DNA of 17,939 nt. It comes from DAOUET01 sp034430155. Its GTDB lineage: Bacteria > Chloroflexota > Anaerolineae > Anaerolineales > UBA4823. The notes under the pieces were generated by a model. It did no database searches, had not been told where the DNA came from, and saw nothing but the letters and a program-made list of their open reading frames with translations. The DNA lies in contig DAOUET010000047.1 in NCBI GenBank assembly GCA_034430155.1, forward strand, positions 1 through 17,939, read 5' to 3'. Shown here in pieces: positions 6,964 through 13,780 of this stretch; the first letter of the stretch is position 1, and each line of letters begins with the position of its first letter. The translations under genes and the position numbers were made by a program.

Positions 6964-7905
6964 TTAATCGCCCGAGAGCGCCAACAATAAGGCTTTCGAT
7001 TCCCGGTCAAGCGTACGAACTCGCTGAACCAGCTCTGGATCCAACCGGGATAGGCTATGCAATAATTCGGAGGCTTCTTCCGGGTTATCCAAGAGTCGCC
7101 TTAAGGCATGTAATCCGAGAGGGTTTAGTTGGGCGATTTTGGGTAGCAAGACAGTGACTTCTGCGGTATAACCTTCGATTTCAAGAGCGACAGGTGCATC
7201 AGTTTTGGTAGCTCCTGCTGGTTCTCCATCAGGAAGTTTTGCCATGCGCAATCGACGCTCGTTCCAGAAGACGTACCCGCCTCCGCCAACGCCAAGCATA
7301 ACGATCAAGGCGATGACGATTAAATTTCCCCAATTGACCGATCGTCGTCCCAATACAGTTTCCGAGTAAAGCTGGTTGTAATCGACCAGGTCAGGTGAGG
7401 TTACCACTATTTCAGAATCACCGGGATCTTGGGGTGCGGATGAACTTCCACCGGAGGTATCCGCGCTGCTACCAGATGCAGGCGGGGAGGATGAAGGCGG
7501 ATTGGGAGCATCGCCCCCGCCGCCGGTGTCTACCTCGACACCTAGGGCTGTGGCGTACACCTGGGCACGATCCATCAGATCGTTGGGATGGCAGCTGGCG
7601 CAACCTGCTTGAACATCTGATAAAGGCGGCACCATGCCAGTATGGGCGGTATCCTTATCCATGCTTTGGTTATTTCCAGCGTGGCAGATATAACAAAAAT
7701 CACCAAAAGCGTGGGATTCATGCCAACCAGTTCCATCATTGTTTACCGGATCCTGGCCTTGTACCTCATGGCAGTTCTTGCAAGAGGAAGCCTGAGAGCC
7801 GCATTGGGCGCTGGCATCTCCAGCCGGCCAAAAGGCTAATAGCCCGCCCACCAGGAGCGCGCCCAGCGTTATGATGATGATCAAATGAGCCTTATGAAAA
7901 TGCAT
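6964..7905 (-). CDS. Membrane-anchored trihaem cytochrome c
   Basis: A 313-residue protein. The N-terminus is hydrophobic (about 8-26) and ends in GDASAQ, a likely signal peptidase site. Three CxxCH haem c sites follow at 42-46, 71-75 and 102-106. A Gly/Ser/Pro-rich flexible linker (about 127-165) leads to a second membrane segment (about 193-214), then a charged cytoplasmic tail of about 100 residues rich in Leu helices (PEEASELLHSLSRLDPELVQ). So the haems sit outside and an unidentified helical domain sits inside. It lies between the ArsR regulator and the YeeE/YedE pair, all on the same strand. A role in passing electrons to or from the molybdoenzyme, or in sensing, is inference. I do not recognise the tail domain. 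Confidence 0.8.
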   Translation of the reverse strand: MHFHKAHLIIIITLGALLVGGLLAFWPAGDASAQCGSQASSCKNCHEVQGQDPVNNDGTGWHESHAFGDFCYICHAGNNQSMDKDTAHTGMVPPLSDVQAGCASCHPNDLMDRAQVYATALGVEVDTGGGGDAPNPPSSSPPASGSSADTSGGSSSAPQDPGDSEIVVTSPDLVDYNQLYSETVLGRRSVNWGNLIVIALIVMLGVGGGGYVFWNERRLRMAKLPDGEPAGATKTDAPVALEIEGYTAEVTVLLPKIAQLNPLGLHALRRLLDNPEEASELLHSLSRLDPELVQRVRTLDRESKALLLALSGD

Positions 7906-7980
7906 TTACTCCTCCATGGAGTGTTTTCTCGATCAATAAGATCTGCCGGGATTAATGAAAACAGCCGGTTACCGCGCTGC

Positions 7981-8325
7981 CTACGAGCCTGCGTTTTCTT
8001 CCATCAGGCTTGCCCGGTAAGCGATGCGATCACGTAAAACCGATCGTAATAGATCCAGCGCTTCAATAAGACGGTAATCGGTGAGGGTGTACTCCATACT
8101 GGCGCCCTGACGAATTGCATGTACCAGGCCGCGGTCGCGTAAAATCTTGAGATGGCGGGAGGCAGCCGGTTGACTGATGCCGACCTCTTTGGCGATCTCG
8201 CTGACGTTATGCGGTGTCTCTGCCAGGGCGTAAAGGAGCAAGATACGCCGGGGGTCAGCCAGGGCGGAACAGATATCGGCATGAAGTTGGGTAACTTCCT
8301 GGGGTAAGCTGCTATGGTCCATCAT
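7981..8325 (-). CDS. ArsR-family winged-helix transcriptional regulator
   Basis: A 114-residue regulator. The ArsR fold is clear: ALADPRRILLLYALAE (helix 1-2), the recognition helix region SEIAKEVGISQPAASRHLKI and the wing HAIRQGASMEYTLTD. It has one cysteine only (C19), so the two-cysteine persulfide switch of BigR/SqrR and the metal sites of classic ArsR/SmtB are not evident. The start has GAGG upstream; an ATG one codon later is equally possible. It is first in the minus-strand sulfur operon, and a GTATAC inverted repeat lies 14-33 bases before its start. It probably represses its own operon in response to a sulfur or redox signal (inference from context). Confidence 0.88.
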   Translation of the reverse strand: MMDHSSLPQEVTQLHADICSALADPRRILLLYALAETPHNVSEIAKEVGISQPAASRHLKILRDRGLVHAIRQGASMEYTLTDYRLIEALDLLRSVLRDRIAYRASLMEENAGS

Positions 8326-8338
8326 TGCATCCTCACAT

Positions 8339-8358
8339 GTATACGTATAACTGTATAC
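8339..8358. promoter_or_regulatory. Inverted repeat, probable ArsR operator
   Basis: GTATAC at 8339-8344 and again at 8353-8358 (each self-complementary, so the pair is an inverted repeat) flank an AT-rich centre, with a further palindrome ATACGTAT at 8341-8348. It lies just upstream of the arsR-family start codon, where autoregulatory operators of this family usually sit. Direct for the repeat, inferred for the protein that binds it. Confidence 0.55.
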
Positions 8359-8401
8359 TTCAATTTGTGATATATTTAACTACCGATCTTTCAAGAAGAT
8401 A

Positions 8402-8438
8402 GTGATACCTGTCATATCTTTTTGTGATGACTGTCACA
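8402..8438. promoter_or_regulatory. Tandem CRP/FNR-type binding sites
   Basis: TGTGATGACTGTCACA at 8423-8438 is a perfect TGTGA-N6-TCACA palindrome, the consensus of CRP/FNR superfamily regulators. A second, weaker match, GTGATACCTGTCAT at 8402-8415, is centred 22 bases away, about two helical turns, so both would face the same side of the DNA. The pair lies between the minus-strand sulfur operon and the plus-strand XRE-cupin pseudogene and could serve either. Confidence 0.6.
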
Positions 8439-8485
8439 AGTAATTGGGAGACGGACAAATACGTGGGATAACCGGGAGGTAAATA

Positions 8486-9015
8486 GTGGAAATATTGGAT
8501 CAGAAAGCTCCTTCTGTGAATGTAAGTCAAAGGTTACGGAATTTACGTAAGGAGCGCAATCTGTCAGTACCCTCTACAAACTGGTTGAAGCGCTGAACTT
8601 ACCGATTAAAGCCTTGTTTAGTGATGAGACGCCAAGTGACAATATCGTTTTTCGGAAAGCCCTTCAACGCTCTCATGTACCATTTCCTTCAGGAGTGTGG
8701 GAGGGCTTAGGGGGCGAATCGTTTATCGGCGAGGTAGAGTCTTTTATGCTGAGGCTGGAAAGCGGTGCAAATTCTGGGCCTCAGAAGATGGTCCACAACG
8801 GGCATGAATTTGTGATGTGTTTAGGGGGAGAATTAGAATACGATGTTGAAGACCGCGTATATTTATTAGAACCGGGCGATAGTCCTTTATTTGCTGCCCG
8901 GATGCAGCACCAATGGCTTAATCCAGGAAACTCAATGACTAACGCGATTTTTGTACTATCTGGTTTCGAAGAATATGAACGACCAGATGAATTTCACATC
9001 CTTAAGAAGAAATAG
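8486..9015 (+). pseudogene. XRE-cupin transcriptional regulator disrupted by an internal deletion
   Basis: A GTG start (8486) has GGGAGG 6 bases upstream and opens VNVSQRLRNLRKERNLSV, the first helix of an XRE-type HTH. The frame then ends at a TGA after KR. In another frame, from about 8571, the sequence resumes with LYKLVEALNLPIKALFSDET, the last HTH helix, and runs into a complete cupin domain (about 8640-9012) with the motif MVHNGHEFVMCLGGELEYDV and GDSPLFAARMQHQWLNPG. The middle of the HTH, normally some 25-30 residues including the recognition helix, is missing at about 8564-8573 and the frame shifts. The protein cannot bind DNA as annotated. An internal start at 8614 could still yield a cupin domain alone. 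Full-length relatives are regulators such as the SutR/PuuR type. Confidence 0.8.
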
Positions 9016-9040
9016 AGGTGGTGAATGCAAATACCACCTC
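9015..9040 (+). other. Hairpin at the end of the XRE-cupin pseudogene
   Basis: GAGGTGGT (9015-9022) pairs perfectly with ACCACCTC (9033-9040) around a 10-base loop. No T-run follows. It may act with the strong terminator just downstream or protect the 3' end. Confidence 0.45.
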
Positions 9041-9053
9041 AGGGTTCCTTACC

Positions 9054-9086
9054 AGCTAATACCAATAATATGGTATTAGCTTTTTT
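9054..9086 (+). terminator. Rho-independent terminator
   Basis: AGCTAATACC (9054-9063) pairs perfectly with GGTATTAGCT (9072-9081) around an 8-base loop, followed by TTTTTT (9081-9086). It ends plus-strand transcription from the XRE-cupin locus. Confidence 0.9.
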
Positions 9087-9282
9087 GCTTATGGATTATA
9101 AGGGTTGAATTGGCATTAGATACTTCCGGTCGGATTTCCTAGACCAGCGATTCGGGCAGCTGTTTTTACTGGACATCTCGAGAAGTGCTGGTATAACTCT
9201 TTAGTCTCAACAGGTGTCGTTCTAGTAATCCGACGCAACCAAATTCACTGATGATACGTTCGAAAATTCGCCAACCTGCGCG
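9087..9282. other. Probable decayed coding sequence, unidentified
   Basis: No intact gene. On the minus strand a stop-free stretch of about 40 codons (near 9117-9240) reads TPVETKELYQHFSRCPVKTA and then ARIAGLGNPTG before a stop, which looks like real but truncated coding sequence. I do not recognise the family. It directly follows the flavoprotein remnant and may be another fragment from the same deletion. Confidence 0.3.
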
Positions 9283-9411
9283 TTGGTAGTAATGGTATTC
9301 ATCCCGATCTACGATGACAATTCGCCATTCTAACGGGTCCAGATGTTAGGACATCTTATTGGCTACCATTTTGCCGACAGTGACAGAACCGAGTATTAGA
9401 AGAGTTTTCAT
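9283..9411 (-). pseudogene. N-terminal remnant of a sulfide:quinone oxidoreductase-like flavoprotein
   Basis: From ATG at 9409-9411 the minus strand reads MKTLLILGSVTVGKMVANKM, then a TAA stop (9346-9348), then HLDPLEWRIVIVDRDEYHYY. This matches the first 43 residues of NAD(P)/FAD-dependent oxidoreductases of the sulfide:quinone reductase group: the beta strand and glycine loop of the FAD site (here GSVTVG instead of GxGxxG) and the second strand ending in the acidic pair VDRDE. Beyond 9283 the similarity stops. There is no clear ribosome binding site. Stop codon, lost glycine and truncation all show decay. Confidence 0.6.
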
Positions 9412-9431
9412 TGCAAAATTACAATGGTGAG

Positions 9432-9462
9432 AAAAAAGACCAGTCATTAATGACCGGTCTTT
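9432..9462 (-). terminator. Rho-independent terminator of the cytochrome/NrfD operon
   Basis: On the minus strand, AAAGACCGGTCAT pairs with ATGACTGGTCTTT with one mismatch around a tiny TA-rich loop, followed by a run of T (complement of the A-run at 9432-9437). It lies about 30 bases after the NrfD-type gene stop. The stem is near-symmetrical, but only the minus-strand reading has the T-run. Confidence 0.85.
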
Positions 9463-9492
9463 ATTACTCCAGTACAAATTAACCAACGCCAG

Positions 9493-10731
9493 CTAATTGC
9501 CTGTACTTAGATGAGGTGACTCATGAGCGTAGAGCGGAAGATATCGGGCGCCCAGGGTGAATCCCAGTAATCCATAAGCCAGGATACCTAGGGCTACCGT
9601 GATTTCAATAAGGGTGGGGGAATAAGAGGCTGCCACCACGTTCCCTAAAATCCCGGGAGACCAGTTAGGAGGAGCGACTAGTCCAGAGAGGGTCACGTTC
9701 CAGCGGTTGACAACAACCCCCAGTACAATCAGGCCGAGACCAGCCACCAAGGCTCGATCGCTGCGTCTGAATGGTTGGTAGAGAAGTACCACGGCAGGGA
9801 TAATCCCACCCATGATAATTTCGATCCACCAGAAAGTTGTGGTATACGGCGTGGTCGCCTGCAAAATCTCTAACGCACTGGCTGTTCCAGGTGCATGGCT
9901 GTAGTAAGAAGTCGCAGCCCAGTCCCATAACTTAATGTAAATATAAGCCAACAGGATATAACCCACCAAGCGGGCTACTTCACGCTTGGTACTTTCGGGG
10001 ATTAGGGGGCGCTGGCGTAATTTCGAAGTGAGGATCGTCGCTAATAATGTCAGAGACATCCCACCAGCAACTGCTGAGATAATAAACATAACTGGTAGGG
10101 AGGGCTTGAACCAGATAGCCCTACCGCTTAGAACACCGTAGGTAGCGCCCAGAGAGGATTGGTGTAACAGTGATAGAGCCATACCCAACAACGCTAAAAC
10201 AGGGGTAAGCCGGTGAATCCGGTGACCGAAATTTCTCAGCCATGGCCATCGGTCGAAAAAGCGACTTTCAAATAGCAATGGCAGCACCTCCATTACCAAT
10301 ACAGAGGAATAAAGGATCACGCACCAGGTGATTTCCCACAAAACCGAGTGCACGTTCCAGAAAACCAGCGGGTGCCAAAAACGGTCTGGGCGACCGATAT
10401 CCATGGCGAGAGCCAGCATGGCTGAGGTGTATCCCAAAAAGCCAATAAAAACGGCTGCTCGCGCAAGCGGTTCCAATCGTTTTACCCTGAAGAGGTATAC
10501 CGCTGCAGAGAAAGTAAAAGCACCAGCTCCCAAGGCGATTGAGGATAGATCCTGAGTGATCCATAATCCCCATGGTACTCGGTCGCTCAGATTGGTTACC
10601 TGTAAACCCTTGATTAGGACTTGGGCCATAGCGTAAAACCCAACCAGCAAGAACCCAACCAGGATTGCCAGCCAGATGGATAAGGGACGATTGGTGGAGG
10701 AGCGGGTTTTGGTCGAAGCTATTGTCGCCAT
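9493..10731 (-). CDS. NrfD/HybB-family quinone-interacting membrane protein
   Basis: A 412-residue polytopic protein with about ten hydrophobic segments, of the NrfD/PsrC/HybB family. The early motif DRVPWGLWITQDLSSIALGA is typical of the HybB-like branch, where the first helices form the quinone pocket. It carries no haem. Its ATG shares one base with the stop of the ferredoxin gene (TAATG at 10729-10733). With that ferredoxin and the octahaem cytochrome it forms a membrane complex that moves electrons between menaquinol and periplasmic carriers. A terminator follows it. The family call is firm; the direction of electron flow is unknown. Confidence 0.88.
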   Translation of the reverse strand: MATIASTKTRSSTNRPLSIWLAILVGFLLVGFYAMAQVLIKGLQVTNLSDRVPWGLWITQDLSSIALGAGAFTFSAAVYLFRVKRLEPLARAAVFIGFLGYTSAMLALAMDIGRPDRFWHPLVFWNVHSVLWEITWCVILYSSVLVMEVLPLLFESRFFDRWPWLRNFGHRIHRLTPVLALLGMALSLLHQSSLGATYGVLSGRAIWFKPSLPVMFIISAVAGGMSLTLLATILTSKLRQRPLIPESTKREVARLVGYILLAYIYIKLWDWAATSYYSHAPGTASALEILQATTPYTTTFWWIEIIMGGIIPAVVLLYQPFRRSDRALVAGLGLIVLGVVVNRWNVTLSGLVAPPNWSPGILGNVVAASYSPTLIEITVALGILAYGLLGFTLGARYLPLYAHESPHLSTGN

Positions 10732-11570
10732 TATACGTTCTCCTTTTCAGGTCGAACGTAATGCACCTTTGGTTCTGTACCCCAATCTTCACGCAGCCTG
10801 AAGGTAGGATGCTCCTGCATATATTTGGAGACCGGGCTGTTTTGATCATGTATATCCCCAAAGACTCGGGCATTGACTGGACAAATTTCGACACAAGCGG
10901 GTGAAACACCTCGGTTCACTCCCGGGGTAAGACCGAGCTCGATGGCTCGATCGATGCGTTGAACGCAAAAAGTGCATTTCTCGACAACACCACGTGGACG
11001 TAAATCTACTTCCGATTCGCCCCATTTCGGTACGAAACGATTCTCACTTTCGGGCATTTTCCAATTAAAACGGCGAACATCGTAAGGACAGGCCACCTCA
11101 CAATAGCGACAGCCGATACAGCGTTTATAGTCCATAGCAACGATACCATCTGGTCTCACCCAGGTAGCACCGACCGGGCAAACCCGCACGCAAGGGGCAT
11201 CCTGGCAATGCTGGCACGGGCGATTCATGAAAAAATCCGTTCCATTTTCAGTTTGCTCAGGAAAAACGATGTTCCAGCGCATATCGTCGTTGGCTACATT
11301 ATTGACTGCCTGGCAGGCGCGCACACAATAGTAGCAGCCGATGCATTTGGATAAATCGATGACCATATGCCATTCGTGTTCGGTGGAGCCTTGATGGGGA
11401 TGGGTTTGTGCGCCAATTCCCTGGATAGCTTCGGCTGAGAGAGGTCCCTTGGTGACTACTTGGGTCACAACTGCCGCACCGGCAGTAGCCCCTGCAATCT
11501 TCAATACATCTCGACGGCCGAGTATGGTAGTTTTATTTTTTCCCTTTTTAGAAAATTTCTTATCCGCCAT
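10731..11570 (-). CDS. Four-cluster ferredoxin-type subunit with Tat signal (HybA/DsrO-like)
   Basis: A 279-residue protein. An N-terminal twin-arginine signal (LGRRDVLKIAGATAG, R19-R20) marks export as a folded protein. Sixteen cysteines form four [4Fe-4S] sets: C76/79/82/86, C119/122/127/131, C151/154/157/161 and C199/202/226/230. Unlike the ferredoxin at 2727-3482 it carries its own Tat signal, as expected where no Tat-exported catalytic partner is made with it. It overlaps the octahaem cytochrome gene by 11 bases and the NrfD-type gene by one. It wires the cytochrome to the NrfD-type membrane subunit. Confidence 0.92.
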   Translation of the reverse strand: MADKKFSKKGKNKTTILGRRDVLKIAGATAGAAVVTQVVTKGPLSAEAIQGIGAQTHPHQGSTEHEWHMVIDLSKCIGCYYCVRACQAVNNVANDDMRWNIVFPEQTENGTDFFMNRPCQHCQDAPCVRVCPVGATWVRPDGIVAMDYKRCIGCRYCEVACPYDVRRFNWKMPESENRFVPKWGESEVDLRPRGVVEKCTFCVQRIDRAIELGLTPGVNRGVSPACVEICPVNARVFGDIHDQNSPVSKYMQEHPTFRLREDWGTEPKVHYVRPEKENV

Positions 11571-12633
11571 CTAGGTTCTCCTCGTCAGCCTCTTGCTCGT
11601 CCTCATCGTCTTCGCTTTCTTCCTTCTGATTCGACGATCCACGGACATTGTGAGCCACGAACCAGGCAGTGCTACCACCTAGCACCAATCCCACAACACC
11701 CCCTTGAAATAGGGTGGTGATACGATTACTGGTCAGGGCTGTCTCTAGGGCTTGGATACGTTGCTCTGAAGTGAGATCGGTTTCGTTGGCCTGGAAATCC
11801 ACTCCGATTAATTCGTCAGTTTGCCCAGTGTCGGATTCCGCTACATTATTTAGAGTGGCCGATTTAGCACCATTTTCAAAACCTGGCAAATGGAAGCCTG
11901 CGTGCAGCGAATCGGTGTGGCAAGCGACACAAGTGGCGGGTGTGATCGTAAAAGTATGTCCGGTCGGAACAATACCATCTTCTGGAATCGGATCGGGTGG
12001 GATCACCAAGGCATGGCAATCCACACAACCGATATCTTTTTGAACATGAAGGTCTTCCAAATAGTCCTCCATGTCTTCTTTATGGCAGTTAATACACAGG
12101 TTGTCGGGGTCATCGAATAAGCGGTTCTGACTGTGAGGATCATGGCAATCCATACATCCCACGTTTGCAGAGGCATGCCTGGTCAAGCGCCATTCTTGTA
12201 AGGTGGTGGTATGGCAGGTGCCACAATAATCTGTATCAGCACGAATGGGCACGACCTCCGGTGGATGTCCTGCCTTTACTTCACCATGGCAGGCCTCACA
12301 GGATACGCCTCCCACTGTAAAGGTGTTCAAGGTTGCCTGGTAGTTAGTGGTGTGGCAGACCAGGCAGGTGCCTGGGTTTCCCATACCTTCCCAACGCTGC
12401 TGAAAAACGGTGTCGTCGAAGGCGTTAGCATGTGGGCTGTGAGACCAAGAATCAGTGATATCCAGGTGACATTCCTTACAGGTCTCATCTCCCACGGGGT
12501 CTTCCGGTTGGACTCCTTGACTGACTGGGGCGGCCGATACGAATCCAACCGTCAGTACCATTGAGATTATCCCTACTAATAACCCAGCTGCTAGAGAGAA
12601 ATAAACCGATTTATTGTGAGCCATTTGTTTCAT
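11560..12633 (-). CDS. Octahaem cytochrome c with C-terminal membrane anchor
   Basis: A 357-residue protein with an N-terminal signal sequence (hydrophobic 12-33, FVSAAP) and eight CxxCH haem sites at 52-56, 90-94, 112-116, 137-141, 160-164, 180-184, 203-207 and 235-239. The pattern of close haem pairs and HxxH-like spacers (TRHASANVGCMDCHDPH) resembles NrfH/NapC-unrelated DmsE/MtrA-like or doubled-CxxCH carriers. After a helical stretch (285-305) comes a membrane segment (309-328) and a very acidic tail (339-355). So the haem domain is periplasmic and anchored. GAGG lies 7 bases before the ATG. It is the probable electron exit or entry of the FeS/NrfD complex. No catalytic signature such as CxxCK is visible, so it is more likely a carrier than a nitrite or hydroxylamine reductase. 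Confidence 0.88.
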   Translation of the reverse strand: MKQMAHNKSVYFSLAAGLLVGIISMVLTVGFVSAAPVSQGVQPEDPVGDETCKECHLDITDSWSHSPHANAFDDTVFQQRWEGMGNPGTCLVCHTTNYQATLNTFTVGGVSCEACHGEVKAGHPPEVVPIRADTDYCGTCHTTTLQEWRLTRHASANVGCMDCHDPHSQNRLFDDPDNLCINCHKEDMEDYLEDLHVQKDIGCVDCHALVIPPDPIPEDGIVPTGHTFTITPATCVACHTDSLHAGFHLPGFENGAKSATLNNVAESDTGQTDELIGVDFQANETDLTSEQRIQALETALTSNRITTLFQGGVVGLVLGGSTAWFVAHNVRGSSNQKEESEDDEDEQEADEENLDGG

Positions 12634-12646
12634 GATTCGCCTCGCT

Positions 12647-13582
12647 TCAGGGGATAACTACTTTTCTTTGATCTACGAGATTTAAAATTGCATTCTCCTT
12701 GTTATGCACAAAATTCCAGAAGGCTTCCTGAGCAGACGTCGGCGAGCGATGGGTATTGCGTCCGATGTATACATCATGGAAGATGGCTAAGCCCTTCACC
12801 TGGATGGGTTTAACGCCTGCTGGGACCAGTCTATTTACCACCACTTTTGAGACAAAGCCAGCGCCAAGTCCTTCCTGAACGGAAAGGGCAATGGCTTCCG
12901 GACTTCCCAGTGTCATTAAACTTTTGAGCTGGTATATTGAAATCCCGAGTCTTGAAAGGGCTCGCAGGGTGGCAATATGAGCTTCGGAATCTTCCTCAGG
13001 CAGGATAAATTCCGTGTCATAGAGATCTTCAGGATTAATCTCGTGGCATTCTGCCCAAGGATGGCCAAGAGGCGCGATCAGCAAAATTTCGTCGACGGCG
13101 AATTTACGAAATTCAACATCCTTACATTGTTCAGGAAAGCTGGTCATCGCTAGGTGGACTTTACCGCTGCACAATAATTCCAAAGCATGGGGTGGTGAGG
13201 CTACATGACAAGTTGCCCTTACCTGGGGATAAATCTGATGGAACCTGGCCAGTAGTTGAGGTAGGATATATCGACCGATGGTGGTGCTACAACCCACGAA
13301 TAAATGCCCAAATACATTGCCTTTGAGCGAGGCCATCGTTTCTTCGATGTGGGTGGAAAGATAGGTCAGCTCCCTGGCCAGTGGTAATAATGCCAGTCCT
13401 GCATCAGTCAGTTCCAAGGTGCGACCTGAACGAATGAACAGATCGAAACCGAAGTGCTGCTCCAATGCCTGAATGTGCTGACTTACGGATGGTTGTGTCA
13501 TCTTGAGATGAGAAGCGGCTTGAGTGAAATTGAGTGTCTCAGCTGCTGTAACAAATACATTTAGTTGGTGGGCATTGAGCAT
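12647..13582 (-). CDS. LysR-family transcriptional regulator
   Basis: A 311-residue LysR-type regulator: winged HTH at residues 1-65 (LNFTQAASHLKMTQPSVSQH), then an effector-binding domain of two Rossmann-like lobes from about 90. The CysB/CbbR-like group fits, but no ligand can be named. It ends 13 bases before the octahaem cytochrome gene in the same direction, so it may be co-transcribed with the complex it controls. A perfect palindrome lies 25 bases before its start, and a dodecahaem cytochrome gene diverges from the same region, the classic arrangement for LysR control. Confidence 0.92.
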   Translation of the reverse strand: MLNAHQLNVFVTAAETLNFTQAASHLKMTQPSVSQHIQALEQHFGFDLFIRSGRTLELTDAGLALLPLARELTYLSTHIEETMASLKGNVFGHLFVGCSTTIGRYILPQLLARFHQIYPQVRATCHVASPPHALELLCSGKVHLAMTSFPEQCKDVEFRKFAVDEILLIAPLGHPWAECHEINPEDLYDTEFILPEEDSEAHIATLRALSRLGISIYQLKSLMTLGSPEAIALSVQEGLGAGFVSKVVVNRLVPAGVKPIQVKGLAIFHDVYIGRNTHRSPTSAQEAFWNFVHNKENAILNLVDQRKVVIP

Positions 13583-13607
13583 GATAACTTTAGCCTATCT
13601 ATACCTG

Positions 13608-13625
13608 TTGTGCATATTAGCACAA
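13608..13625. promoter_or_regulatory. 18-bp palindrome, probable LysR binding site
   Basis: TTGTGC (13608-13613) and GCACAA (13620-13625) are perfect inverted arms around ATATTA. It contains the T-N11-A form expected for LysR regulators and sits just upstream of the lysR start in the divergent intergenic region. Confidence 0.6.
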
Positions 13626-13641
13626 ACTATAGACAGATACT

Positions 13642-13657
13642 AGTGACAATTATCACA
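13642..13657. promoter_or_regulatory. CRP/FNR-type binding site
   Basis: AGTGACAATTATCACA matches TGTGA-N6-TCACA at all but the first base. It lies between lysR and the dodecahaem gene, and shares the motif of the pair at 8402-8438, so one CRP/FNR-family regulator may co-ordinate both loci. Confidence 0.55.
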
Positions 13658-13699
13658 TAGTGATAGTAGAATATGATAAGAAACTGTTATTTTTGTCAC

Positions 13700-13727
13700 T
13701 TGTTTCAATTCGATTTACTTATATAAT
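13700..13727 (+). promoter_or_regulatory. Probable sigma70-type promoter of the dodecahaem cytochrome gene
   Basis: A perfect -10 box TATAAT (13722-13727) is preceded, after a 16-base spacer, by TTGTTT (13700-13705) as a weak -35. Start of transcription would fall near 13734, about 47 bases before the ATG. The CRP/FNR-type site is centred about 84 bases upstream of it. Confidence 0.5.
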
Positions 13728-13780
13728 CCAATATAAGGGAAATCGTGACAAATGTAACAATTTGTGAGAGGAATGCATCG

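Noticed and set aside
8594..8598. TGA in the XRE-cupin gene as a second selenocysteine codon
   Set aside because: The downstream similarity resumes in a different frame and part of the HTH is absent, so a deletion explains it and Sec does not.
10268..10909. Open frame of 213 codons on the minus strand
   Set aside because: It overlaps the NrfD and ferredoxin genes out of frame, both of which have clear family motifs and coupled starts.
11560..12633. Octahaem nitrite, hydroxylamine or tetrathionate reductase
   Set aside because: No CxxCK or other catalytic haem motif is visible, and the FeS/NrfD context and membrane anchor favour an electron carrier.
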